Assembly (NCBI GenBank): GCA_963924555.1
Contig: OZ004594.1
Span: forward strand, 248,001 to 312,000
Length of the DNA stretch: 64,000 bases
Source: Crambe crambe
Lineage: Eukaryota; Porifera; Demospongiae; Poecilosclerida; Crambeidae
Direction: 5' to 3'
Shown here piece after piece: positions 11,691-22,900 of the stretch (positions are counted from its first letter, which is position 1; every line of letters begins with the position of its first letter). Under the pieces are notes generated by a model. That model made no database searches. It was not told the DNA's origin and worked only from the letters and a program-made list of their open reading frames with translations. Made by a program: the position numbers and the translations under genes.

Positions 11691-11885
11691 GTAATGATAT
11701 CAAGTGGTTGACCTATAGCATTACAGTGGAACATCACTCCAAATGAGGACAACATTTCAATTCAATAAAGGACAAGCAATCTGAAGTGACTACCATTATT
11801 TATACACTCTTCAGTGTTGGTGTTAGATCACTTTCATGGGGCCCATTTTTCTTTCATGTGGTTAAAACACAGAGTAGTGGCTTAA

Positions 11886-12446
11886 TATGGGGGGGGGGGG
11901 GTATTTATGGGATTGATTGTGATGTTACCTGAATACTTGGTAACTTGATTAAAAAAATCAAAGTAACCAAAGGTAACTGGGTAACAGGAAGGGAAAATCA
12001 TACTACCACAGTCTTGAAAGCGTGGTAACCTATGGAACCAATGGTAACCGAAGGTAACCGAAGGTAACTGGGTAACAGGAGGGGGAAAGTATCTTGAAAA
12101 CGTGGTAACCTATGGAACCAATGGTAACCTGAGGTAACCGAAGGTAACTGGGCAACAGGAGGGGAGAACATACCATCAACGTCTATGGAACCAATGGTAA
12201 CTGGAGGTAACCAGAGGTAACCGGTAGTATGTTTTCTCCCTCCTGTTATCCAGTTACCTTCGGTTACCTCAGGTTACCATTGGTTCCATTATCCTGTTTT
12301 ATAGTGTCATGCTTTTCCCCATAGGCCACTGATTATGGATTCCACTTAAAGTTATGTTACAGCAATTAATTCATATTTTTCCCTGCTGTTTTTTCAAGTT
12401 ACCAAGTATTCAGGTAACATCACAATCCCCCATAACCCCCCCATAT
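11886..12446. mobile_element. Foldback element with terminal inverted repeats and GGTAACC internal repeats
   Basis: The left end (poly-G, then GATTGTGATGTTACCTGAAT and ACTTGGTAACTTG, to about 11947) is the reverse complement of the right end (12395-12446: CAAGTTACCAAGTATTCAGG, then TAACATCACAATCCCCCATA). Between them, units of ATGGTAACC(G/T)GAGGTAACCGAAGGTAACTGGG repeat about three times and then run in the opposite orientation (12235-12290). No ORF of a transposase is inside, so it is a non-autonomous foldback/MITE-type element. Confidence 0.8.
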
Positions 12447-13195
12447 CTTGCCATATCTATTAAAACAATGTATTTTAATAGCTACAAGAATATCAAAATT
12501 CGCACTGCTCTGATCAGTTTCACTGGGGAGAACCCTGCCATTGTGTGCACACACCAGTTTAATATTGTACTTCTAATGTATCTTCACGTTAAGTCAGTAT
12601 GAATCTCTTTTTTCTTCCATCAGTGTAGATGTGTTCTGATCTCTTTGCTATATAAAACCCACTTTGAACAAGACTCAATTGCATGGGCAGTTGGGGAAGA
12701 GTTCAAGACTTGTAAAGCAGTTTCAAGCAGAAGATGGGAATTTCCAATTCCAAGGAGAATGGCCTGCAGGAATTGGCCTTGCTTGTGATGACTGTGGAGG
12801 GATCTTTACTGTGCCCATGGACATGAGAAGAAAAGACGTACAAGGTTTAAAACAAGAGAATTTCAAACATAAGGTAACTGGTGTGGAGTATGTCAGTCAT
12901 TAATCTGGCATAGCCAGCCCGAGCGCTGAATGATCTTCAATGTCTCGGCATGGTTAGTTGAACTCCCAGATCAACTCTCATGAAGACTCAGAGGGGTATA
13001 GCTACATATGAACAGCTTGCAAGACAAAGCATCCTCTGATATTTTCCTGTATCCCATGGCCATGCAGTGTATAACCAGGTCCCCCTGAGATGCTCACTGC
13101 CAGTTGATTCAGAATGGGACCTAAGCTTGACCTTGCAGAAGGGAGATCCCTAACATCTGCTGTGCTGCCCCTCAACCCCGCCCTCGACTCAATGG
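12447..13195. other. Spacer before array copy 2
   Basis: An open frame at 12664-12903 (80 codons, with CDDCGG) is not recognised and not clearly a gene. From about 12995 the sequence (GCTTGCAAGACAAAGCA, CTGTATCCCATGGCC) is homologous to the region upstream of copy 3 from about 19655, so the duplicated unit starts here. Confidence 0.5.
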
Positions 13196-13204
13196 GACAT
13201 TGCC

Positions 13205-13247
13205 ATTATACGCCCATGTATTATGCGCCCCATGCGCCACGCCCTTG
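13205..13247 (+). promoter_or_regulatory. Shared upstream element of the GTPase-Death array, copy 2
   Basis: TACGCCCATGTATTATGCGC followed by CCCATGCGCCACGCCC lies about 75-110 bases upstream of the first ATG, matching the blocks upstream of copies 1 and 3. Confidence 0.45.
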
Positions 13248-13316
13248 ATTTCCTCCTTGCAAAGACGTCACAATGTGCAATCAAGAGCGCAAAACATCTG
13301 CTGCCTGAAAAACAAC

Positions 13317-16300
13317 ATGGACCAAGAAAGACTTCAAAAGGTAAGAAACTATCAGATGGTGCCCATATTTTATAATATATGTCTGTGTAGTCTACATGAT
13401 TAAACTTAGCTTGTCTAGCCTAGACCTCTGCTAGAGCTAACCGGTATTGATGCTTAAAGCATCAATCAAAAAGGCCGGGCCGCCTAGCTAGGCGGAAAAA
13501 CTGCAGCTGGCTGTCATTATAGCAGCTGCTGATTTTAGTCCAGACACTATCAAGGCTAGCTGTGCATTTGTTTAGGTGTAGAATATTCTTTAGGTTTGAG
13601 TAGAGCTATGCCATTGTGTAGTTAGCTACTTGAGTGTGCTAGAATAGTTGCTGTGACTGGTTTGTTTCCTCACAGATAAAGGAACACGAGGAAAGGATAA
13701 AGTATTTATTGGCGGTAAGTTGTTTGTGGAAGTAGTTGCTTGTGTTGGTCCAGTGCCTCCAGCAAGACCCTCCAGTCACTGCAAGCACCTTAGGCCCATA
13801 GCAGGAGGCACATAATACATAGCAACAGCCTGTTAAGATTGAGGGGTGCTCGTTTGCAGGGAGGAGTTGCTTGTTGGAATGCTGGACTACTCGACCTTAA
13901 AGCAGTTACCTCCAGTATTATTTGCCCCACTGTTTTGAGGTGCTCCTCATCTGGAATTTCCACAGGAAGGCCAAACCCCCTGTTCAATTTTATGACCCAA
14001 ATGCTGACTCAGCATAAATCCCTGTGCACCTCTGCCGGGGGAAGTGGGTGGGGTCTTAGGACTTGTTTACCCCATGACACTATTGAGCATAACATGTAAC
14101 GAAGGTTCTCCATGTTTGGAGTCTGCAGCTCAAATGCCTTGCATGCTAGACCCCTGCTCAATTTTCGACAGACCATAACACCCCCATGCGGGTCTGCCGA
14201 GGGAAATGGGCGGGGCCTGGTGACTCATGACCCCCATGACCTTCTGGAGCATACTTCACTCTACACGTTCTCCAAGTTTGGAGGCCGTAGCTCACATGCT
14301 GTGCGTGTGGTGATTTTTTTTTGTGGTGCATGATGGCTGTCTTTGTGTGTTGGTTGTATGGTTGTCTCACATTCTCTCTCTCACTCCTCACAGGAGAAGG
14401 CAGAGGGTCAGAGGGTGATAGAGGTCTATGAACAGGTGAGTGATGAGTGTAGCAGTGGTGTGATGAGGGCGTGGCATGTGGCCCAGTCCATACCTAGTGT
14501 GTGTTCCATGTGTGCAGGGGATTGCTGAATGGAAGGAGGAGTTGGACCAACCCTCCCTGTCTGTGGAGAGGAGGAAGGAGCTGGAGAAGAATGTGCAGGA
14601 GTTTGAGGGAGACATCCAGAGGTATAAAGAAACCATCAATAAGTATGAAGAAGAAAGAAAGGAGAGAGAAAATGCCCTCAGGCAACTGAATTGTAAGTAT
14701 CAAGATGTATAAGTACTTGGCACTAATTAGATGATGTAGCAGTACATGGTGTAATGTAAATAATACCCCCAAGCTAAAATAAGTACGTGTAGTATATGTA
14801 GCGCATGTAATTAGTAGTTGTAGAAATTAATTAGTGGTTAATTAAAAGTAGGTGAAAATAATTAAAGTTTGAAAGGCCATAACTTTTGAATGGAAAGTGC
14901 TATAGTCTTCATTTCAACACCATTCTGCTCAGAAAAATTCTCTCTTCTCTCTGTACAAGTGATATCTTTCTCTAAGACTTGTGCTATCTAGATGATTAAT
15001 TTTATTACTTTCTTTAAAGGAATTTTATAGAATATAAAGTGACTTTCTGTTGTTTGTAGTGGATATATGAAGTAAATAGTGTATATTCACAAAGTCCTTC
15101 TTCCCTCTTCATTAGCTTCTTCCCCTGGACCTCCCAGACCTCCTGAATCCCCTGGACCTCCCTCTGAGCCTGTCCTTCCAGCTGAAGGACCCACCAACCC
15201 TCCTACTGAATCTGGTGAGCTGACTCCTAGTAACCAAATGCAGCAACAAGTCACTCACAGACCAGAGTGGACTTGCTGTATCCCTAGTGGACATCAAACA
15301 ACTGCTTGCTTAATTACAACCCTATCAAATTAAATTCCAAAGTAAATCCTTGGACACCTGCAGGATAGTGATATAGAGACATTGGTGGGTGCCATTAGTG
15401 GCTTTCCCATATTCACCCTTCAGAGATCTCATCATAGTATTCTCTCTTCATGCTATAGGTGGAGAGAAAGAGGCATTAGCAACATCAATGGATGACAAAG
15501 GTAGATATAACAATCAATATCTTTCACCCCCTAAACCCGACCGTGTCTCCATTCCCTTAATCCAAAGTAATTTGTCATAATTACCCAGGAGTGACGTCAT
15601 CAAGTCCTCTGGATGAAGCCACAAGAATAAAATTGGTGAGTAGAATACATGTGCTGGAGTCTTTGTAGGCATGAGACTAAAGAGTCCAATAATAGCATGT
15701 TTCCTATCATGTGCAGCCAATGTCAGATTTCCAGTCTTTTATATTCTGATCATTTTTTCATAGCATGACAACGCAATGGAGAAGGGGCATGTTGATACGA
15801 GTATTATTAAGGCGGTAATTGTGGGGGCAGCTGGTGCTGGCAAGTCCTCTTTCGTATCTCTCCTCTTTGAAATCATTCTTCCACATTTCCGAATCAGTAC
15901 GGGAGTCATCGAGAAAGCCAAGAGGGTCATGACCACCTGTCTGAGGTTAGGCATGACTGAAGCACTAAATAATCAGGTCTGGGAGGTCGTTGGAGCTGAG
16001 GAACTTATAACTATTCTCGCAGACGCCATCAATGCGAGCATCGACTTTGATTCAACCTCTTCTGCTATTTTTGTACAGCAGAAATCGAATAATGGAGCTT
16101 CGAAAGAGCATGGAAGTTTTGAGTTCGCCAGTAGCTCAACGTTTACCGATTATACAGTGGCCAGAACGACTGTGATCAAGCTGATTGGTCGATCCAAGAA
16201 AGGTAGATTGCTGAAAATGACTTGGATCTACATCATAGACAGTGGAGGGCAGCCTCAGTTCCATGAGCTTCTTACGGCTTTCCTTCGAAGTGCTACACTC

Positions 16301-18245
16301 GGTATCTTTGTTTTTAGGCTGTGCGATCAGCTTGATGATAAGCCGCAAATCGAATATTACGGAGAAGATGGAAAGCCTCTCGGTGAATCGTATCCTTTCC
16401 CCATGAGCCACAAGGAAATCTTCCAGCACTGTGTCCAGACCATCTATTCCCTTCCCTCCACTTCCGCTGCAGAGAAGGGGCAGGAGGCACCTCGGCCTAA
16501 AATCTTAGTAGTTGGGACGCATCGTGATAAAGAAGGAGATTGTCCCGAAAGTCGTGAGCGAAAGGATCAAGTGCTTAGAGGTATTTTGCACCCAGAATCA
16601 GAGTCCGACTCAAGACCAGTTAGTGATGTCATCTACTATGGGACGGGTTGCATATTCCCCCTCAATGCTCGATCACCAAATGCAGAAGACAAGAAAGTTG
16701 TTGGTGACATTCGATGTGAAGTGGAACACCTTGCACCTCCACATACACCGATCCCCCTCCAATATTATGCCCTCGAGCTGGAAATCGAAAAGCAATTGAA
16801 AGATAATCAGCAACAGGTCATAAGTATTGACGATTGTCTAAATATCGCACGTTCTCTCCATTTCACGGAAACTGCAGCCAGAGCAGCTCTCTTTCATCTC
16901 GACAGTCTCAACCTCATTCAGTACTTTCCTTCAAGTGCTGAGGAAGTCATCTTTTGTGATCCCAATGTCCTCCTCAATAAGGTCAACGAGCTGATCAAGA
17001 AGAGCTACAGCTTGAGAGGTGGTTTAGAGCCTCGAGCCGATACTGGTGGAAAGTGGATCAACTTCCATCAGCGTGGTGAGGTGACCTTGGATATCCTTGA
17101 GAAGTTTTCTTATGGTTATGTGCCAGGTCTGTACGACCACCACACTGTGGCCAAGATCTTTGAAGATCTCTTGATTCTTACTCCACTTGACCTTGATCTC
17201 AACCTGTACTTTATGCCAGCTTTGCTTGATATCAAGAATGTCAAAGATATTCAGCGACCAACCAAAACGTGCCTCGTAATAGATTTCCCCTCGGGGTATG
17301 CCCCCTTGGGACTCTTTTCTTCTTCTGTTGCTTTTCTTACTTCGACCAAAAACAGGTGGCCTTCTCGTTGGAAGTTTTTCCTTAAAAGTGGTCAGCTCTT
17401 CAGGAATGCAATCACCTTTGAAGCAGGCTTGGCTCGTGTCACTTATTTAGATCTTTCTACTCATTTCGAGATTTATATTGAGATCAGCCTTGAAAGTATG
17501 ATTGCTAGCATGCGCCAAGTGGTGAAGACCGGTGTGTGCAAAGCTCTTGACGAATCTATCAGAGTGCGCAACATCAGCAATGCTTCCTTCACTCTTGCTT
17601 TTCCATGTCCCTGTGACGCTAAAGATTTTCACTTGGCAGAAATTGACAATAAAAGTGTACCAGGACACAAGTTCTGGAAGTGTAAGAAGATTCCAGGTGT
17701 GTGTGGTGGGCTTGAACAACACCATGTGGAGTGGCTGAGCACACAAGAAAAGGAAGGTAATGAGCATACTCATACTGCATATGACCAATGCACTTATATT
17801 TATAATATCCAAAGGTCATCATGATTCAACTGCAGCAATGAGTCCCTCAACCTGCAAAGTTCAGTCAACGAGTTCTCCACTCAAATCTTGTCAAGAAGTT
17901 GATGCATCTCTGAGTGAGTGTCTTAGTCTTATGAGGTAATAACTATTTTCATGTATTGGGTTGTTTGGTACAGGTCGTCTCAATGTGAGACGAGCGTTAA
18001 AAGGTGTGACCACTGAATGGGATGACCTGGCAGAGGTTCTTGGACTACCATGTCCAGAGATCGATACCATAAAGGCAAACAATCCTAATGACGTGAAGCA
18101 GTGTCTGAAAAAAGTGGTTGAAGCATGGCTCATGAAGAAAGGGGATGAACCATCATGGACCAACCTCTGCACAGCCCTCAGAGATCCTCTAGTTGATCGT
18201 AAAGACATTGCATCAAGTATTGAAGAACAGTTCATACACCACTGA
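13317..18245 (+). CDS. Coiled-coil / Roc-COR-like GTPase / Death-domain protein, array copy 2
   Basis: Exons 13317-13340, 13676-13714, 14394-14435, 14518-14692, 15116-15214, 15459-15500, 15589-15635, 15764-17756, 17815-17913, 17974-18245 give 943 residues with all phases matching. Same plan as copy 1: coiled coil (MDQERLQK start), a longer Pro-rich linker (PGPPRPPESPGPPSEP), P-loop GAAGAGKS, G3 DSGGQPQF, canonical G4 VVGTHRDKE, COR-like region, Cys-rich end (PCPCD). A Ser/Thr linker exon (STAAMSPSTC) leads to the C-terminal Death domain (WDDLAEVLGLPCPEI, VVEAWLMKKGDEPSWTNL). Guanine-nucleotide binding is expected from the intact G1, G3 and G4 motifs. The product is probably an intracellular switch recruiting other Death-domain proteins (inferred). 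It is highly similar to copy 3 over exons and introns, including the 3' flank. Confidence 0.87.
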
Positions 18246-18700
18246 ATTGAATTCACGCTAACCATAGTTCACAAAATTAATGATGTATTCATTTTGTATC
18301 TTGTTATTGTTGTATCAGTATAATTATTGTGATCCAGAAACTCTTTATAAATCTTATATTGGCCAGTGTTCATTGTCCAGCACGTGCAGCACATGAAACT
18401 TTGCAGTTATCTGACTCCTGCAGTTCTTCAGTTGGACCTCAGCTTCCTCTCCATTTGTCTGAGACTTGGTCCTGCAGTTGGTGTAACATGCCTCATCAAT
18501 GGCCGACTACTCCTGGTTTCCACAGTGACACTGGAAACCTAACAAAATAGCTACTTATTAATCAAAGAGCTGGAGGGGAGGGGCTTGACTTACTTCAATG
18601 TAATAACTGATTTGTGGCTGAGAAACAGATGGGGTTCCCCTTCAACTGAATTTAGCTCCCTGAGACCCCTGAGAGAGGCCAGGTTCTCTCAGTTCAAGTG
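18246..18700 (+). repeat. 3' flank duplicated with copy 3
   Basis: The downstream flank through TTCTCTCAGTTCAAGTGAAA (about 18702) matches 24868-25520 apart from one insertion in copy 3. It carries no clear coding potential and probably includes the 3' UTR. Confidence 0.7.
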
Positions 18701-19041
18701 AAAGCTAATACCCTTAATGGTCAGCCCTGTAACTATGTCATAGGGAGCAGATGGCTGCTTGCCAAGTGGATGTGGAGATGGAAAGAGGAAAGGTGGTGGT
18801 TACCTTATATAGAGGGCACAGGTGGTTTTACCAAGTTCAAAGTCTGGGACAATGTCTCCCACTTCCCACGATATGTTCCTATGTGCTTCATAAGAGGGTT
18901 GCTCTTCTGGAAGAGAGTGGTTGATATGCATGCATGATCAACAGATTGGGACTACATTCTACTTACTTACTTGCATTGCATCGCTGGTGTTGCTTTATTT
19001 TGATGGTTATCACTCCTGTACTGCTATTCTTTTCTCTCCAG

Positions 19042-19155
19042 GTGCTGAGGAACATTGGATATCGTACTTTGCCCATTGAGAGTGTCCCCTTTGACAGCAA
19101 GTTGGGAACTATACCTAACACAGCCGGACGAATTAAGTGTGATGGCGGAAATTAA
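19042..19155 (+). pseudogene. Single exon-like fragment resembling ferredoxin/adrenodoxin reductase
   Basis: After an acceptor-like TCTCTCCAG, the frame reads VLRNIGYRTLPIESVPFDSK, then LGTIPNTAGRI and a stop after CDGGN. This resembles the region of adrenodoxin reductase (FDXR) with IGY..RP, VPFD and GVIPN..GRV, which precedes the conserved C-terminal GW..GP motif. That following motif and all other exons are missing. It looks like a stray exon copied between array units. Identification is from remembered family pattern. Confidence 0.5.
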
Positions 19156-19432
19156 ATTAGTGTGGATGACGACTATTGCCAATAAACACAGGTAGACAAA
19201 TCAAGCAGGGTAAGAGTGATGGCAATGAAACTTCAGCTATTGCTAATTGACGTAGTGTCATCCTGTCCTGCTCTAATTATTTCAATCATCTCTTCCACTG
19301 ACATGATTTTTCCCTGAGCTTGACACCAGCCCCCCTCAGTCTCTCCTCTCTGTCAATCAGCTTCCAATCAGGTTGCACTGCACTGAGCATGCTCAGTAGT
19401 GACACACTATGAGTTCAATGATGGAAATAGCT

Positions 19433-19503
19433 ATCATTTTCTCCTCCCCCCCCCCCATCATTAGCATAAATTATGCTAATGATGGGGGGGAGGAGAAAAT
19501 GAT
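19433..19503. repeat. Near-perfect hairpin with poly-C/poly-G arms
   Basis: ATCATTTTCTCCTCC plus a C run, then ATCATTAGCATAA, is followed by its reverse complement (TTATGCTAATGAT, G run, GGAGGAGAAAATGAT). The arms are about 34 bases with almost no loop, a short foldback element. Confidence 0.85.
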
Positions 19504-19847
19504 ATAATAGTACATGAAGACAATAGCCACTTGATTTCCATGTAGCTAGAGGCCTTTCTTCTCCTTCCATTATTAGGATGCTACAGCTTTCAACCAACCG
19601 CAGGCTGGCACTACAGCTAAAGCTCATAATTATATTTAAATTGCAAAGAGATACATGTATAGTGGCTTGCAAGATAAAGCACCATGGCTGTGGACTCTAG
19701 CAATATTTTTCTGTATCCCATGGCCGTTCAGTGTATAAACCAGGAACAATCTTCATTTTCTCTGCAGATGCTCTGAGTCTGATGCCCACCGCCAGTTGAT
19801 TTGGAATGAGATGAAAAGTGTATGAAGGCTTGTACGCCCATATGCGT

Positions 19848-19882
19848 GTTATGCAAATGATGCGCCCCGTGCGCCACGCCCA
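19848..19882 (+). promoter_or_regulatory. Shared upstream element of the GTPase-Death array, copy 3
   Basis: GATGCGCCCCGTGCGCCACG with flanking CCC lies about 65-85 bases upstream of the first ATG and matches the other two copies. Confidence 0.45.
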
Positions 19883-19942
19883 AGGTCCTTCAAAACAGAA
19901 ATCAAGAGCACAAAGCATCTGCTGTCTTAAAAGAAACTCGCT

Positions 19943-22900
19943 ATGGAAGAGGAGGAAGAGGAAAAGTTTCAAAAGGTAAGAAAACTATCAGGTGGTGCCC
20001 ATATTTTTTGCCTGTGTACATGTCCTAAGCTTATTTAAAAGATTTATGTGTAGACAGCTACAGTACAGCTAATCAGAGATAATCAAAAAGGCCGCCTAGG
20101 CGGAAAGACTGCAGCTGGCCGGCGAGTCATTATCTAGCAGCTGCTGATTTTAGTCCAGACACTATCTAGGGCTCTAGCTAGCTGCGTATTGTTTAGGTGT
20201 ATATAGAATATTCTTTAGGTTTGAGTAGAGCTATGCCATTGTGTAGTTAGCTACTTGAGTGTGCTAGAATAGTTGTTGTGACTGGTTTGTTTCTTCACAG
20301 ATAAAGGAACATGAGAAAAGGATAGACTATTTATTGGGGGTAAGTTGTTTGTGGAAGTAGCTGCTTGTGTTGGTCCAGTGCCTCCAGCAAGACCCTCCAG
20401 TCACTTCAAGCACCTTAGGCCCATAGCAGGAGGCACATAATACATAGCAACAGCCTGTTAAGATTGAGGGGTGCTCGTTTGCAGGGAGGAGTTGCTTGTT
20501 GGAATGCTGGACTACTCGACCTTAAAGCAGTTACCTCCAGTATTATTTCCCCCACTGTTTTGAGGTGCTCCTCATCTGGAATTTCCACAGGAAGGCCAAA
20601 CCCCCTGTTCAATTTTATGAACCAAATGCTGACTCAGCATAATCCCTGTGCACCTCTGCCGGGGGAAGTGGGTGGGGTCTTGAGACTCGTGTACCCCATG
20701 GCACTATTGAGCATAACATGTAACGAAGGTTCTCCATGTTTGGAGTCTGCAGCTCAAATGCCTTGCATGCTAGACCCCTGCTCAATTTTCGACAGACCAT
20801 AATACCCCCATGCGGGTCTGCCGAGGGAAATGGGCGGGGCCTGGCGACTCATGACCCCCATGACCTTCTGGAGCATACTTCACTCTACACGTTCTCCAAG
20901 TTTGGAGGCCGTAGCTCACATGCTGTGCGTGTGGTGATTTTTTTTTGTGGTGCATGATGGCTGTCTTTGTGTGTTGGTTGTATGGTTGTCTCACCTTCTC
21001 TCTCTCACTCCTCACAGAGGAAGGCATGGAAGCAGAGGACAATAGAGGTCTATGAACAGGTGAGTGATGAGTGTAGCAGTGGTGTGATGAGGGCGTGGCA
21101 TGTGGCCCAGTCCATACCTAGTGTGTGTTCCATGTGTGCAGAGGATTGCTGAATGCAAGGAGGAGTTGGACCAGCCCTCCCTGTCTGTGGAGAGGAGGAA
21201 GGAGCTGGAGGAGGAGGTGCAGGGGTATGAGAGAGACATCCAGAGTCTTAAAGAAGCCATCCAACTGAACGAAGAAGAAATAAAGGAGAGAGAAAATGCC
21301 CTCAGGCAACTGAATTGTAAGTATCAAGATGTATAAGTACTTGGCACTAATTAGATGATGTAGCAGTACATGGTGTAATGTAAATAATACCCCCAAGCTA
21401 AAATAAGTACGTGTAGTATATGTAGCGCATGTAATTAGTAGTTGTAGAAATTAATTAGTGGTTAATTAAAAGTAGGTGAAAATAATTAAAGTTTGAAAGG
21501 CCATAACTTTTGAATGGAAAGTGCTATAGTCTTTATTTCAACACCATTCTGCTCAGAAAAATTCTCTATTCTCTCTGTACAAATGATATCTTTCTCTAAC
21601 ATTTGTGCTATCTAGATGATTAATTTTATTACTTTCTTTAAAGGAACTTTATAGAATATAAGTGACTTTCTGTTATTTATAGTGGATATATTCACAAAGT
21701 CCTTCTTCTCTCTTCATTAGCTTCTTCTCCTGGACCCCCCAGACCTCCTGAACCCCCTGAACCTCCCTCTGAGCCTGTCCTTCCAACTGAAGGACCCACC
21801 AACCCTCCTACTGAACCTGGTGAGCTGACTCCTAGTAACCAAATGCAGCAACAAGTCACTCACAGACCAGAGTGGACTTACTGTATCCCTTGTGCAGGAA
21901 TCAGACATCTTGTCCTTAATTAACTGTCTAAGGTGCCTGTGCAATATAGAGATATCGGTAATGAGCCATAAGTGGCTTTCTCACACTTACCTCTTTTTAC
22001 CCCTCAGAGTTAATATTATGTTGTGGTATTCTCTCTTCATGCTATAGGTGGAGAGAAAGAGGCACTGGCAACATCAATGGATGATGACAAAGGTAGGATG
22101 ACTTTTAGTTCTAATTAGTAAGCACCCTCCACTCCCCCTTAAACTTGACCTTGTTTCCACTCTTCCTTTACCCAAAGTGATTATATTTATGCAGGAGTGA
22201 TGTCATCAAGTCCTCTGGATGAAGCCACTAGAATAAAATTGGTGAGTAGAATACATGTGTTGGAGTCCTTGTAGGCATGAGACTAAAGAGTCCGATAATA
22301 GCATATGTTTCCTATCATGTGCAAAACCAATATCAGATTTCCAGGCTTTTATATTCTGATCATTTTTTCATAGCATGACAACGCAATGGAGAAGGGGCAT
22401 GTTGATACGAGTATTATCAAGGCGGTAATTGTTGGGGCAGCTGGTGCTGGCAAGTCCTCTTTCGCATCTCTCCTCTTTGACATCATTCTTCCACATTTCC
22501 GAATCAGTACGGGAGTCATCGAGAAAGCCAAGAGGGTCATGACCACCTGTCTGAGGTTAGGCATGACTGAAGCACTAAACAATCAGGTCTGGGAGGTCGT
22601 TGGAGCTGAGGAACTTATAACTATTCTTGCAGATGCCATCAATGCGAGCATCGACTTTGATTCGACTTCTTCTGCTGTTTTTGTGCAGCAGAAATCGAAT
22701 AATGGAGCTTCGAAAGAGCATGGAAGTTTTGATTCGACCAGTAGCTCAACGTTTACCGACTACACTGTGGCCAGAACGACTGTTATCAAGCTGATTGGTC
22801 GATCCAAGAAAGGTAGATTGCTGAAAATGACTTGGATCTACATCATAGACAGTGGAGGGCAGCCTCAGTTCCACGAGCTTCTTACGGCTTTCCTTCGAAA

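Noticed and set aside
12664-12903. 80-codon ORF with CDDCGG as a zinc-binding protein
   Set aside because: No spliced neighbours or recognisable domain; may be a gene fragment but cannot be supported.
18698-18937. Trp-rich ORF downstream of copy 2
   Set aside because: Composition is odd (many Trp/Arg), no domain, and no equivalent frame downstream of copy 3.
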